The notes beneath the pieces were generated by a model that was not told the origin of the DNA, did no database searches, and saw nothing but the letters and a program-made list of their open reading frames with translations. Below are positions 22,842 through 31,469 of a stretch of DNA of 37,771 nt, one piece after another; the first letter of the stretch is position 1; every line of letters begins with the position of its first letter. The position numbers and the translations under genes are program-made. Origin of the DNA: Caulobacter sp. (GTDB taxonomy: Bacteria; Pseudomonadota; Alphaproteobacteria; Caulobacterales; Caulobacteraceae); NCBI GenBank assembly GCA_017744495.1, contig JAGIBE010000214.1, positions 1 to 37,771 on the forward strand, written 5' to 3'.

Positions 22842-22851
22842 GAACGCGGAC

Positions 22852-23547
22852 ATGACGCGACCCCAACTGCTTTCGAACCTGACCGCCGCCGGCCTGCTGA
22901 TGGCCCTGTTGTCGGCCTGCGCCTCGCACCTGGACCAGGACGCCGCCGCGCCCGTCCGCACCGAGACGGCGCAATGGGAAGACCGCGTTCACGTCGAGGC
23001 GCATCCGGACGAGGTCCTGCTGGCGCCGCACGCCGAGGGGCTGTCGACCGCCCAGAACCAGGCCCTGGATGGGCTGGTGAGCCGCTGGCTGTCGGCCGAG
23101 GCGCGTGAGATCGTGGTCAGCGCCCCGATCGGCGGGACGGGCGGCGACGTGGCCGGCCGCATGGCCGTGGCCGCCCGCCAGCGCCTGATCGCCATGGGCG
23201 CGCCGCCGGCCTCAGTGCGCGTGACGGGCTATGACGCCGCCGGCGCGCCGGGCGCGCCGCTGAAGGTCGGCTTCCTGCGCTACACCGCCCAGGTCCCGCA
23301 GTGCGGCGGCTGGGAGAATATCACCGCCACTCGCAACAATACCGCCTACGAGAACTTCGGCTGCGCGGTGACCGCCAACATGGCCGCCCAGATCGCCAAT
23401 CCCGAGGACCTGCTGAGTCCGCGCAACGAGACGCCGATCGACTCCGGCCGTCGCGCCACCGTGCTCGACAAGTACCGCAAGGGCGAGGTCACCTCGTCGG
23501 CCAAGGACGAGCAGTCCAACGGCGTCGTTTCGAAGGCGGTCAACTGA
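22852..23547 (+). CDS. cpaD: Pilus assembly lipoprotein CpaD
   Basis: A 231-residue lipoprotein: LLSACAS gives a lipobox with Cys23. The mature region holds the CpaD domain, with TARE-style middle (VVSAPIGGTGGDVAGRMAVAARQRL) and the conserved end CGGWENITATRNNTAYENFGCAVTANMAAQIANPEDLLSPR. It is thought to help or pilot the secretin at the outer membrane. The start follows cpaC by 10 bp with a GAGAACGCGGAC leader; the stop overlaps the cpaE start as TGATG. Confidence 0.93.
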   Translation: MTRPQLLSNLTAAGLLMALLSACASHLDQDAAAPVRTETAQWEDRVHVEAHPDEVLLAPHAEGLSTAQNQALDGLVSRWLSAEAREIVVSAPIGGTGGDVAGRMAVAARQRLIAMGAPPASVRVTGYDAAGAPGAPLKVGFLRYTAQVPQCGGWENITATRNNTAYENFGCAVTANMAAQIANPEDLLSPRNETPIDSGRRATVLDKYRKGEVTSSAKDEQSNGVVSKAVN

Positions 23548-25103
23548 TGGCCGGGCGTAACGATCACGATCCTTTCGACCTGGGTTTCGAGGCCGACGAC
23601 GACTTCGCGCCGGCGGGCGGCGATCCCTGGCGCGCCGCGCCGGCCGCGGACGAGCCGTTCGCCGACTTCCCGCCCGTGCGCCCGCGCGAGAGCGTCTCTG
23701 CGCCATTCGCCGACCTGCCGCCCTCGGCCCCGCCCTATACGCCGCAGTCGGCTCCCGCCGCCGTGGCCGCGGCTCCGGCGCCCGCCCCTGCTCAAGTCCG
23801 CGACATCCCGATCGAGGCCGCCGCCCCGATCGCTCCGGCCGCCCATCCGGTCGGCACGACCCAGGCCATGGTCCAGGAAGTGATCGCCGCCGCCGACGCC
23901 GACATGGGCGAGGCGGCCGTGCCGCGCATCACCATCCACGCGTTCTGCGCCCGGCCCGAGACCGTGGCCCTGGTCGAGGCCGCCTCGGCCGACCGCCGCA
24001 TGGCCCGCGCCTCGACCATCGCCCGTCCCGGCGGGCTGGAGGGCGCGGTCGACTACTACCAGAACCAGTCGACCCCTTCGCTGGTGCTGGTCGAGAGCCT
24101 GGACGCCGCGCCGCGCATGCTGGCCCTGCTGGACGGCCTGGCCCAGGTCTGCGACCCGGGCACCAAGGTCGTGGTCGTCGGCCAGACCAACGACATCGCC
24201 CTCTACCGCGAGCTGATGCGGCGCGGGGTCAGCGAATACATCACCCAGCCCCAGGGCCCGCTGCAGATTATCCGGGCGGTCTCCAGCCTCTATGCCGACC
24301 CGTCCGCGCCGTTCGTCGGCCGGCAGATCGCCTTCGTCGGCGCCAAGGGCGGCGTCGGGTCCTCGACCCTGGCCCACAACTTCGCCTGGTCGATGGCCGA
24401 GCGCGTGCAGGCCGCCACCGTGATGGTCGACCTGGACCTGCCGTTCGGCACGGCCGGCCTCGACTTCAACCAGGACCCGCTGCAGGGCGTGCTCGACGCC
24501 CTGACCCAGCCGGATCGCCTGGACCCGGTGCTGATGGACCGCATGATGGTCCGCTGCGGCGACCGCCTGTCGCTGTTCGCCGCGCCCGGCGCCCTGGATC
24601 AGGATTATGAGATCCCGGCCGACGCCTTCGAGGAAGTGACCCAGAAGATCCGCGGCGTCGCGCCGTTCGTGGTGCTGGACCTGCCGCACAGCTGGAGCGC
24701 CTGGACCCGCCAGGTGCTGATCGGCAGCGACGACCTGGTCGTGGTGGCCACGCCGGACCTGGCCAGCTTGCGCAACGCCAAGAACATCGTCGACCTGGTC
24801 CGCCACGCCCGTCCGAACGACGCCCCGCCGCGCCTGGTGCTGAATCAGGTGGGCGTGCCCGGCCGTCCCGAAATCCCGGTCAAGGACTTCGGCGAGGCCC
24901 TGGGCCTGACGCCGTCCCTGGTGCTGCCCTTCGATCCCAAGCCCTTCGGCCAGGCCGCCAACAACGGCCAGATGGTCGCCGAGGTGGCCCCCAAGTCGAA
25001 GGCGGCCGAGGGCATCGACCATCTGGCGCGTCTGATCAGCCGTCGCGAGCCGCCGGCCGCTCAGAAGACGTCCATCCTCTCCAGCCTGTTCAAGAAGAAG
25101 TAG
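23547..25103 (+). CDS. cpaE: Pilus localisation ATPase CpaE (TadZ)
   Basis: A 518-residue cytoplasmic protein that places the pilus machine at the pole. Residues 1-~120 are a Pro-Ala-rich, probably disordered region; ~130-250 is a receiver-like domain (MLALLDGLAQVCDPGTKVVVVGQTND); ~255-510 is a MinD/ParA-type ATPase. The P-loop reads AKGGVGSSTLAHN around Lys266: the usual second lysine is Ser, the atypical form found in CpaE. The region MVDLDLPFGTAGLDF is the A' motif. The ATG overlaps the cpaD stop by one base; a longer frame into cpaD is not credible. Confidence 0.93.
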   Translation: MAGRNDHDPFDLGFEADDDFAPAGGDPWRAAPAADEPFADFPPVRPRESVSAPFADLPPSAPPYTPQSAPAAVAAAPAPAPAQVRDIPIEAAAPIAPAAHPVGTTQAMVQEVIAAADADMGEAAVPRITIHAFCARPETVALVEAASADRRMARASTIARPGGLEGAVDYYQNQSTPSLVLVESLDAAPRMLALLDGLAQVCDPGTKVVVVGQTNDIALYRELMRRGVSEYITQPQGPLQIIRAVSSLYADPSAPFVGRQIAFVGAKGGVGSSTLAHNFAWSMAERVQAATVMVDLDLPFGTAGLDFNQDPLQGVLDALTQPDRLDPVLMDRMMVRCGDRLSLFAAPGALDQDYEIPADAFEEVTQKIRGVAPFVVLDLPHSWSAWTRQVLIGSDDLVVVATPDLASLRNAKNIVDLVRHARPNDAPPRLVLNQVGVPGRPEIPVKDFGEALGLTPSLVLPFDPKPFGQAANNGQMVAEVAPKSKAAEGIDHLARLISRREPPAAQKTSILSSLFKKK

Positions 25104-25106
25104 GGC

Positions 25107-26624
25107 ATGTTCGGCAAGCGCGACCAGGCCGCCGTTCGGACCGAGCAGGCGCCGCCACCCGTCTCCAACGACGGGCCGGCCATCGCCACGCGCCCTCAGC
25201 GCGTCGATCCCGGCGCCGAGTCGCCCGCGCCCGCCGCCGCGCCTCGCGCTCCGACGCCCGCCAAGGCCGTGGGGCCCAAGGCCACTTCAGGCCTGGACCA
25301 GTTGCGCGCCGCCCAGGGCGCGCCGCCGACCGCCAACGTGGTTCGCGAGCAGAGCGACTACTACCACGCGACCAAGACCACGATCTTCAACGCGCTCCTG
25401 AACACCATCGACCTTTCCCAGCTGGCCCAGCTGGACCTCAAGGCGGCGGCCGAGGAGATCCGCGACATCGTCGCCGAGCTGGTGGCGATCAAGAACGTCT
25501 CGATGTCGGTCTCCGAGCAGGAGCACCTGGTCCAGGACATCATCAACGACGTCCTCGGCTATGGTCCGCTCGAGCCCCTGCTGGCCCGTGACGACATCGC
25601 CGACATCATGGTCAACGGCGCCCATCGGGTGTTCATCGAAGTGGGCGGTAAGGTCCAGCTGACCAATGTCCGCTTCCGCGACAACCTGCAGCTGATGAAC
25701 ATCTGCCAACGGATCGTCAGCCAGGTCGGCCGCCGGGTCGACGAAAGCTCGCCCATCTGCGACGCCCGCCTGCCCGACGGCAGCCGCGTCAACGTCATCG
25801 CCCCGCCCTTGGCGCTGGACGGTCCCACCCTGACCATCCGGAAGTTTAAGAAAGACAAGCTGACGATGAAGAACCTGGTCGACTTCGCGTCGATCAGCCC
25901 GGAAGGGGCCCGCGTGCTGGGCGTCATCGGCGCCTGCCGCTGCAACATCGTCATCTCCGGCGGTACGGGCTCGGGCAAGACCACCCTGCTCAACACCATG
26001 ACCGCCTTCATCGACCCGACCGAGCGGGTGGTGACTTGCGAGGACGCGGCTGAACTGCAGCTGCAGCAGCCGCACGTGGTGCGCCTGGAAACCCGTCCGC
26101 CCAACCTGGAAGGCCAGGGCGCGGTCACCATGCGCGACCTGGTGAAGAACTGCCTGCGGATGCGTCCCGAGCGGATCATCGTCGGCGAAGTCCGCGGACC
26201 CGAGGCGTTCGACCTGCTGCAGGCCATGAACACCGGCCACGATGGCTCGATGGGCACGCTGCACGCCAACAGCCCGCGCGAAGCCATCAGCCGTATCGAG
26301 TCGATGATCACCATGGGCGGCTACGGCCTGCCCTCCAAGACCATCAAGGAGATGATCGTCGGCTCGGTCGACGTCATCGTACAAGCCGCCCGTCTGCGCG
26401 ATGGTTCGCGCCGCATCACCCACATCACCGAGGTGGTCGGGCTGGAAGGCGACGTGATCGTCACCCAGGATCTGTTCGTCTACGAGATCAACGGCGAGGA
26501 CGCCGAGGGCAAGGTGATCGGCAAGCACCGCTCGACCGGCATCGGCCGCCCCCGCTTCTGGGACCGCGCCCGCTATTACGGCCTGGAGCGCGAGCTGGCC
26601 GAAGCCCTCGACGCGGCGGAATAG
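25107..26624 (+). CDS. cpaF: Pilus motor ATPase CpaF (TadA)
   Basis: A 505-residue hexameric ATPase that drives both extension and retraction in Tad systems. A Pro-Ala-rich N-terminal arm (~1-75) is followed by the N-domain and the type II/IV secretion ATPase core: Walker A GGTGSGKTTLLN near residue 290, ASP box CEDAAELQLQQPHVVRLETRP, Walker B with RPERIIVGEVRGPEA, and the His box TGHDGSMGTLHANSP. The start follows cpaE by 3 bp (GGGC ATG). Confidence 0.95.
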   Translation: MFGKRDQAAVRTEQAPPPVSNDGPAIATRPQRVDPGAESPAPAAAPRAPTPAKAVGPKATSGLDQLRAAQGAPPTANVVREQSDYYHATKTTIFNALLNTIDLSQLAQLDLKAAAEEIRDIVAELVAIKNVSMSVSEQEHLVQDIINDVLGYGPLEPLLARDDIADIMVNGAHRVFIEVGGKVQLTNVRFRDNLQLMNICQRIVSQVGRRVDESSPICDARLPDGSRVNVIAPPLALDGPTLTIRKFKKDKLTMKNLVDFASISPEGARVLGVIGACRCNIVISGGTGSGKTTLLNTMTAFIDPTERVVTCEDAAELQLQQPHVVRLETRPPNLEGQGAVTMRDLVKNCLRMRPERIIVGEVRGPEAFDLLQAMNTGHDGSMGTLHANSPREAISRIESMITMGGYGLPSKTIKEMIVGSVDVIVQAARLRDGSRRITHITEVVGLEGDVIVTQDLFVYEINGEDAEGKVIGKHRSTGIGRPRFWDRARYYGLERELAEALDAAE

Positions 26625-26627
26625 GCC

Positions 26628-27608
26628 ATGCTCATCATCCTCGCCGGCGTCCTCGGCTTCATCACCATCGCGGGCCTGGGCTTCGTGCTGGCTGGGGGCG
26701 GCGGCAACGCCTCGGCCAAGACCGTCAAGCGCGCCCAGGTGATCGCGGGCGGGGACCGCCAGGCCGTGGCCGCCCGCGCCAAGGCGGCCGCCAACAGCCC
26801 GGACGCTCGCCGCAAGCAGCTGCTGAAGACCTTGAAGGAACAGGATCAGCAGAAGAAGAAGGCCTCCCTGACCATCGCCGCGCGCCTGCGCGCCGCCGGC
26901 CTGGGCGACAACGTCCAGATGTTCTGGATCGTCAGCGGCGTGGTCGGCGTGCTGGTCGGCCTGATCCTGCTGCTGCTGCGCCAGATGCCGCTGATCGCCC
27001 TGGGCGCGGCCTTCGCCGCCGGCTTCGGCCTGCCGCGCTGGGTCATCGGCATGATGGCCAAGGCCCGCACCAAGAAGTTCACCGAGGCCTTCTCGGACGC
27101 CATCGACATCATCGTGCGCGGCATCAAGTCGGGCCTGCCGGTCCACGACTGCCTGCGGATGATCGGCACGGAATGCCCCGAGCCCCTGGCCGGTGAGTTC
27201 CGCATGCTGACCGAGAACACCGGCATGGGCATGACGATGGAGCAGGCCCTGGAGCGCATGTACGAGCGCATGCCGACCAACGAGCTGCGGTTCTTCACCA
27301 TCGTCCTGAGCATCCAGGCCAAGACCGGCGGCAACCTGGCCGAGGCGCTGGGCAACTTGTCGACCGTGCTGCGGGCCCGCAAGCTGATGGCCGAGAAGAT
27401 CAAGGCCCTGTCGGCCGAAGCCGTCTCGTCGGCCTTCATCATCGGCTGCCTGCCGCCCGGCGTGGCGACGATGATCTCGATCACCGCCCCGGCCTACATG
27501 GCCCCGATGTTCAGCGACACGCGCGGCCGGATCATGCTGCTGATCGCCGCCTTCTGGATGTCCTGCGGCATCTTCGTGATGCGCAAGATGATCAACTTCA
27601 AGTTCTAG
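26628..27608 (+). CDS. cpaG: Inner-membrane platform protein CpaG (TadB)
   Basis: A 326-residue membrane protein. An N-terminal helix (LIILAGVLGFITIAGLGFVLAGG), a charged cytoplasmic stretch rich in Lys and Gln (KTLKEQDQQKKK), a helical pair near 105-145, then one T2SSF domain (~170-290; FSDAIDIIVRGIKSGLPVHDCL, IVLSIQAKTGGNLAEALGNLS) and C-terminal helices. It forms the platform with CpaH that CpaF turns. Three bases separate it from cpaF. Confidence 0.93.
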   Translation: MLIILAGVLGFITIAGLGFVLAGGGGNASAKTVKRAQVIAGGDRQAVAARAKAAANSPDARRKQLLKTLKEQDQQKKKASLTIAARLRAAGLGDNVQMFWIVSGVVGVLVGLILLLLRQMPLIALGAAFAAGFGLPRWVIGMMAKARTKKFTEAFSDAIDIIVRGIKSGLPVHDCLRMIGTECPEPLAGEFRMLTENTGMGMTMEQALERMYERMPTNELRFFTIVLSIQAKTGGNLAEALGNLSTVLRARKLMAEKIKALSAEAVSSAFIIGCLPPGVATMISITAPAYMAPMFSDTRGRIMLLIAAFWMSCGIFVMRKMINFKF

Positions 27609-27619
27609 GGGAGGCGGCC

Positions 27620-28600
27620 GTGCTTGAGAAGCTCATCGATCCCCAGACGCTGTTCAGCGCCTTCATCGCCATCGTGGTGTTCGCCACCATCGTCACCTTG
27701 GCCGCGCCGATGATGAGCAGCAACGGCCTTGAGGGGCGGCTGAAGTCGGTCGCCAACCGCCGCGAGGAGCTGCGCCGCCGTTCGCGCGAGGCCCTGTCCC
27801 AGAAGGGCGGCGGCAGCCTGCGCCACGCCGACGAGGGGATGTACAAGAACGTCGTCGACCGCCTGCAGCTGTCCAAGCTGCTGGAGGACCCCAAGGTCGT
27901 CGACAAGCTGGCCCAGGCCGGCTTCCGCGGGCCTAAGCCGGTCTCGACCTTCTACTTCTTCCGTTTCGTGATGCCGTTCGCCTTCGCGACGGTGGTGGCG
28001 TTCTATCTCTATGTGATCAACGGCTTCGGCCTGCTGCCGATGCAGAAGATCGCCGCCTGCGTCGTCGCCCTCGCGGCCGGCTACTACGCGCCCAACCTCT
28101 ACATCTCCAACATCGCCCAGAAGCGTCGCGAGTCGATCGTCCAGGCGTTCCCGGACGCTTTGGACCTGATGCTGATCTGCGTCGAGAGCGGCATGTCGAT
28201 CGAGGCGGCCATCGCCAAGGTCGGGGCCGAGGTCGGCTCGGCCTCGATGGAGTTGGCCGAGGAACTCGGCCTGCTGACCGCTGAGCTCAGCTACCTGCCC
28301 GAACGCCGCCTGGCCTATGAGGGCCTGGCCAAGCGGACCAACCATCCCGGCATCAAGTCGGTGGCCACCGCCATGATCCAGGCCGAGCGCTACGGCACGC
28401 CGCTGGGCGCGGCCCTGCGGGTGATGGCAAAGGAGAACCGCGAGCTGCGCCTGTCGGCCGCCGAGAAGAAGGCCTCGGCCCTGCCGGCCAAGCTGACCGT
28501 GCCGATGATCGTGTTCTTCCTGCCGGTGCTGTTCATCGTGATCATGGGCCCGGCGATCATGAAGATCCAGGACGTGATCAAGGCCAACGCCGCGCACTAG
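27620..28600 (+). CDS. cpaH: Inner-membrane platform protein CpaH (TadC)
   Basis: A 326-residue membrane protein with helices near 10-30, 110-165 and at the C-terminus, and a T2SSF domain (~170-300; FPDALDLMLICVESGMSIEAAIAKV, MIQAERYGTPLGAALRVMAKENRELR). It pairs with CpaG. It starts at GTG, preceded by GGGGAGG; no nearby ATG fits. It is the last plus-strand gene of the pilus operon; the next gene faces it, its true stop only 3 bp away. No intrinsic terminator is visible between them. Confidence 0.93.
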   Translation: MLEKLIDPQTLFSAFIAIVVFATIVTLAAPMMSSNGLEGRLKSVANRREELRRRSREALSQKGGGSLRHADEGMYKNVVDRLQLSKLLEDPKVVDKLAQAGFRGPKPVSTFYFFRFVMPFAFATVVAFYLYVINGFGLLPMQKIAACVVALAAGYYAPNLYISNIAQKRRESIVQAFPDALDLMLICVESGMSIEAAIAKVGAEVGSASMELAEELGLLTAELSYLPERRLAYEGLAKRTNHPGIKSVATAMIQAERYGTPLGAALRVMAKENRELRLSAAEKKASALPAKLTVPMIVFFLPVLFIVIMGPAIMKIQDVIKANAAH

Positions 28601-28603
28601 GAA

Positions 28604-29090
28604 TTAGCGCGAGGGGCCCTCGCCGTAGAGGCCGAGGCCTTCGCGCCGGAGATCCTCCAGCGTCTGGCCGTCCGGCGGCGTGATGTACGACTGGGCGGGG
28701 GGAGCATCCTTGGCGCAAATGTCGCGGCGGCGGCCCGTCTCCCACGCGCAACATGTTGAAGCCCCCCAGCGTGTTGCGCCGTAGCCAGAAGCGGCCCGGG
28801 CGGTCGTTACGCAGATAGGTGTGCTGGACGTTCAGTACGGTGAGCCGACCGCGCGGCGCGTGACCCGCGAGCACCGCCTCGATCTGAAGGTCGAGGATCC
28901 AGGGCCATGACATGATGATGCAGTCCTCGCACTCCGGGATAGGGGTGGGGATCTGCCGCGCCAGGGTTGCCAGGACCTTGGCGTCGAAGCATGGGGGAGG
29001 GGCCTCCGGCTCGTCGGCGCGGGCGATCCCTACCGCTATCGATCCGGCCGCCAGAGCGCCGATGAACAGCCTGCTTAAGCCCCGCGCCAT
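28604..29090 (-). pseudogene. Small secreted protein with a single-base frameshift
   Basis: A Sec signal peptide (LFIGALAAGSIAVGIARA) starts a protein with CFDAKVLATLARQIPTPIPECEDCIIMSWPW, a CEDC pair, and RPGRFWLRRNTLGGFNMLR. After that the frame turns into an Arg-Pro-rich string that runs into cpaH (to 28578). One base over, the frame gives a sensible end, PAQSYITPPDGQTLEDLRRE then GLGLYGEGPSR, stopping at TAA 28604-28606, just clear of cpaH. The interval is one base longer than a whole number of codons. Dropping one G from the GGG at 28741-28743 restores 161 residues. It may be a real mutation or a sequencing error. I do not recognise a function; the secreted Cys-bearing product sits beside the pilus locus. 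Confidence 0.7.
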
Positions 29091-29127
29091 GACGGAAGCT
29101 TAGGCGTGGCGTCTCGCGCTGGCTAGC

Positions 29128-29961
29128 CTAGCCGCCCGCCTTCACCGCGTTCCACGACCGCGTCGGGCTTTCCTGGCCGATGGCGGCGCGCAGCCAGGCT
29201 AGGTTGTTGTCGACCGACTCCGGCGGCAGGTCCTGGCGGGCCAGCTTCTCGGCCTCGTCGAGGCGACCTTGCAGGCCCACGATCAGGGCCAGGTTCTGAC
29301 GGACCTGGATGGTGGCGGTGGGCAGGGCGACGGCCTGGCGCAGGGCCGTCTCGGCGCCCTTCAGGTCCCCGGTCGAGGCCAGGTGCATGGCCAGGTTCGC
29401 CAGAGGCACGGCCTCATTCGGGGCCAGGGCGACGGCCCGGCGGTGGGCCTCGGCGGCCTCATCGTCGCGCTTGGCCTGCTCGTAGGCCACGCCCAGCAGG
29501 GACAGCGGACGCCAGTCGCGCGGCTGCAGGGCGGCGGCCTTGCGCCCCGGTTCGATGGCGTAGAAGCCCTGGCCGCGCGCCACATTGGCCCGGGCCGATT
29601 CCATCAGGGCGTCGTAGTTGTCGGGGGCGACGATCAGGACGCGGGCGGCCGCGTCGGCGGCCTCGTCATAGCGGCCCAGGGCGCGTAGGGCCTGGGCCAG
29701 GTTCACGCCCGCCTCGAGGTCGCGGCCGTCGCGCTCGACCTCGGTCGACCAGAAGGCCATGCGGGTCAGGGGATCGGCGCGCTGGACCTCGGCCCGCTCG
29801 GCGGGGCTGGCCTTGCGCGGCGGCTGGGGCGCGGCGGCGGCCGGCGCGGCCTGCGGCGCGTCCTTGGCCCGCTTGTCGCCGGCATGGGCGGGCGCGGCGG
29901 CGAGGACGCCGGCGACGATAGGGGCGAGAACGGTTGCGAGGAGCGCGCGCTTGCGACACAT
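29128..29961 (-). CDS. TPR repeat protein, TadD-like
   Basis: A 277-residue exported protein. A basic signal peptide (RKRALLATVLAPIVAGVLAAAPAHA) is followed by an Ala-Pro-rich linker and about five tetratricopeptide units from ~75 on (LEAGVNLAQALRALGRYDEAADAA, ALMESARANVARGQGFYAIE, PLSLLGVAYEQAKRDDEAAEAH, VPLANLAMHLASTGDLKGAETAL, NLALIVGLQGRLDEAEKLA). TadD, a TPR lipoprotein, helps secretin assembly in Tad systems; there is no lipobox here, but location beside cpaH supports the link. GGGAG is well placed before the ATG at 29961. It is divergent from pepA. Confidence 0.82.
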   Translation of the reverse strand: MCRKRALLATVLAPIVAGVLAAAPAHAGDKRAKDAPQAAPAAAAPQPPRKASPAERAEVQRADPLTRMAFWSTEVERDGRDLEAGVNLAQALRALGRYDEAADAAARVLIVAPDNYDALMESARANVARGQGFYAIEPGRKAAALQPRDWRPLSLLGVAYEQAKRDDEAAEAHRRAVALAPNEAVPLANLAMHLASTGDLKGAETALRQAVALPTATIQVRQNLALIVGLQGRLDEAEKLARQDLPPESVDNNLAWLRAAIGQESPTRSWNAVKAGG

Positions 29962-30047
29962 GAAGAGGATCTCCCGACGGTCCCGCATCCTCGCGCGCGG
30001 CCCTCAAGGAATCGTTAAGCATAATTTTCACCCATCAGGGCCCGTCC

Positions 30048-31469
30048 ATGTCGGAACCGATCATCGCCGCCTCGTCCCGTTCCCCGGAGGACGGCGCGCC
30101 GACCCCGATCCATTGCTTGTACGAGGACGAACTGGCGGCCTTCATCGAGGCGCGGCCCAGCTTCGTGAAGGGCTTCATTGGCCTGGAGGAGTTCAAGGCC
30201 AAGGCCGGCCAGGTGTTGGTCCTTCCGACGCCGCAAGGGGCCGTGGACCGTGTGCTGCTTGGGCTTGGCGCACGCGACAAGGTCGAGCCGATGCTGTTTC
30301 GCGCCCTGCCGACCCGCCTGCCGGCCGGCGACTACCGCCTGGCCACCGTCCCCGACGACCTGGACCCGGCCCAGATCGCCCTGGCCTTCGCCCTGGGCGC
30401 CTACAGGTTCGACCGTTACCGGTCCAAGGACCGGGCGGAGCCGCGACGACTGGTCGCGGACGAGGATCTCGATCTCGAGGGGGTCCGCGCCGTCGCCCAC
30501 GCTTGCGCCCTGGCCCGCGACATGGTCAACACCCCGGCCAACGACATGGGGCCGCTGCAGATCGAGACCATCGCCCGCGAGATCGCCGAGCGCTTCGGCG
30601 CGACGCTCGATGTCGTGACCGGCGACGACCTGCTGGAGGCGAACTATCCGGCGATCCACGCCGTGGGCCGCGCCGCCGTTCCGGCCCGCGCGCCGCGCAT
30701 GCTGGAGCTGACCTGGGGCGACCCCAGCCATCCGCGCGTGGCGCTGGTGGGGAAAGGCGTGGTGTTCGACACCGGCGGCCTGGACATCAAGCCGTCCAGC
30801 GGTATGCGGCTGATGAAGAAGGACATGGGCGGCGCCGCCCACGTCCTGGCCCTGGGGCGGATGGTGATGGCCGCCGGCCTGCCCGTGGCGCTGAGCGTGC
30901 TGGTCCCTGTGGTCGAGAACGCCATCGCCGGCGACGCCATGCGGCCCGGGGACGTGCTGGCCACCCGCGCGGGCCTGACCGTCGAGGTCGGCAACACCGA
31001 TGCCGAGGGGCGGTTGATCCTGGCCGACGCCCTGGCCCGAGCCACCGAGCTGAAGCCGGTCCTGACCATCGACCTGGCCACCCTGACCGGCGCGGCCCGC
31101 GTGGCCCTGGGCCCGCAGGTGATCCCCTTCTACACGCCCGACGACGACCTGGCCCTGGAGATCGAGGAGGGCGCGCGTGTCGCCTCCGATCCCGTCTGGC
31201 GCATGCCGCTGTGGGACGGCTATCGTGAGGCGGTCGAGAGCGACATCGCCGACCTGAAGAATGACCCCGACGCCTGGGCCCAAGCCGGCTCGATGACCGC
31301 CGCCCTGTTCCTGCAGCGTTTCGCCCCGACCACGGGATCGTGGGCCCATTTCGACATCTTCGCCTGGAACCCCAAGGCGCGGCCGGGCTTCGCGTCCGGC
31401 GGCGAGGCGCAGGTGATCCGGGGGCTCTACGGCATGCTGAAATCGCGCTTTCCGAAGGCCACGGCGTGA
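30048..31469 (+). CDS. Leucyl aminopeptidase family protein (M17)
   Basis: A 473-residue cytoplasmic metalloprotease that removes N-terminal residues from peptides. The two-metal site is in the C-terminal half: GKGVVFDTGGLDIKP with Lys and Asp ligands, MKKDMGGAAHVLA, and the family signature NTDAEGRLILADAL at ~316-329. The N-terminal ~150 residues are less conserved, as usual. Alphaproteobacterial genomes commonly carry this gene next to an NlpC/P60 gene, as here with a 4-bp GTGA overlap, which suggests a joint role in breaking down peptides or peptidoglycan fragments. pepA/pepB naming is not decided. Confidence 0.92.
   Translation: MSEPIIAASSRSPEDGAPTPIHCLYEDELAAFIEARPSFVKGFIGLEEFKAKAGQVLVLPTPQGAVDRVLLGLGARDKVEPMLFRALPTRLPAGDYRLATVPDDLDPAQIALAFALGAYRFDRYRSKDRAEPRRLVADEDLDLEGVRAVAHACALARDMVNTPANDMGPLQIETIAREIAERFGATLDVVTGDDLLEANYPAIHAVGRAAVPARAPRMLELTWGDPSHPRVALVGKGVVFDTGGLDIKPSSGMRLMKKDMGGAAHVLALGRMVMAAGLPVALSVLVPVVENAIAGDAMRPGDVLATRAGLTVEVGNTDAEGRLILADALARATELKPVLTIDLATLTGAARVALGPQVIPFYTPDDDLALEIEEGARVASDPVWRMPLWDGYREAVESDIADLKNDPDAWAQAGSMTAALFLQRFAPTTGSWAHFDIFAWNPKARPGFASGGEAQVIRGLYGMLKSRFPKATA

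Noticed and set aside
23346-25022. 558-codon open frame on the minus strand
   Set aside because: Antisense to cpaD-cpaE; low-complexity product without a recognisable domain.
25287-27146. 619-codon open frame on the minus strand
   Set aside because: It lies antisense to cpaF and cpaG, which have clear motifs. Its product is His-Gln-Asp-rich, the usual shadow of high-GC codon use, with no domain.
17100-28600. Mobile island for the pilus locus
   Set aside because: No integrase, transposase, tRNA or direct repeats flank it, and codon use matches the surroundings; the order matches the known Caulobacter chromosomal locus.
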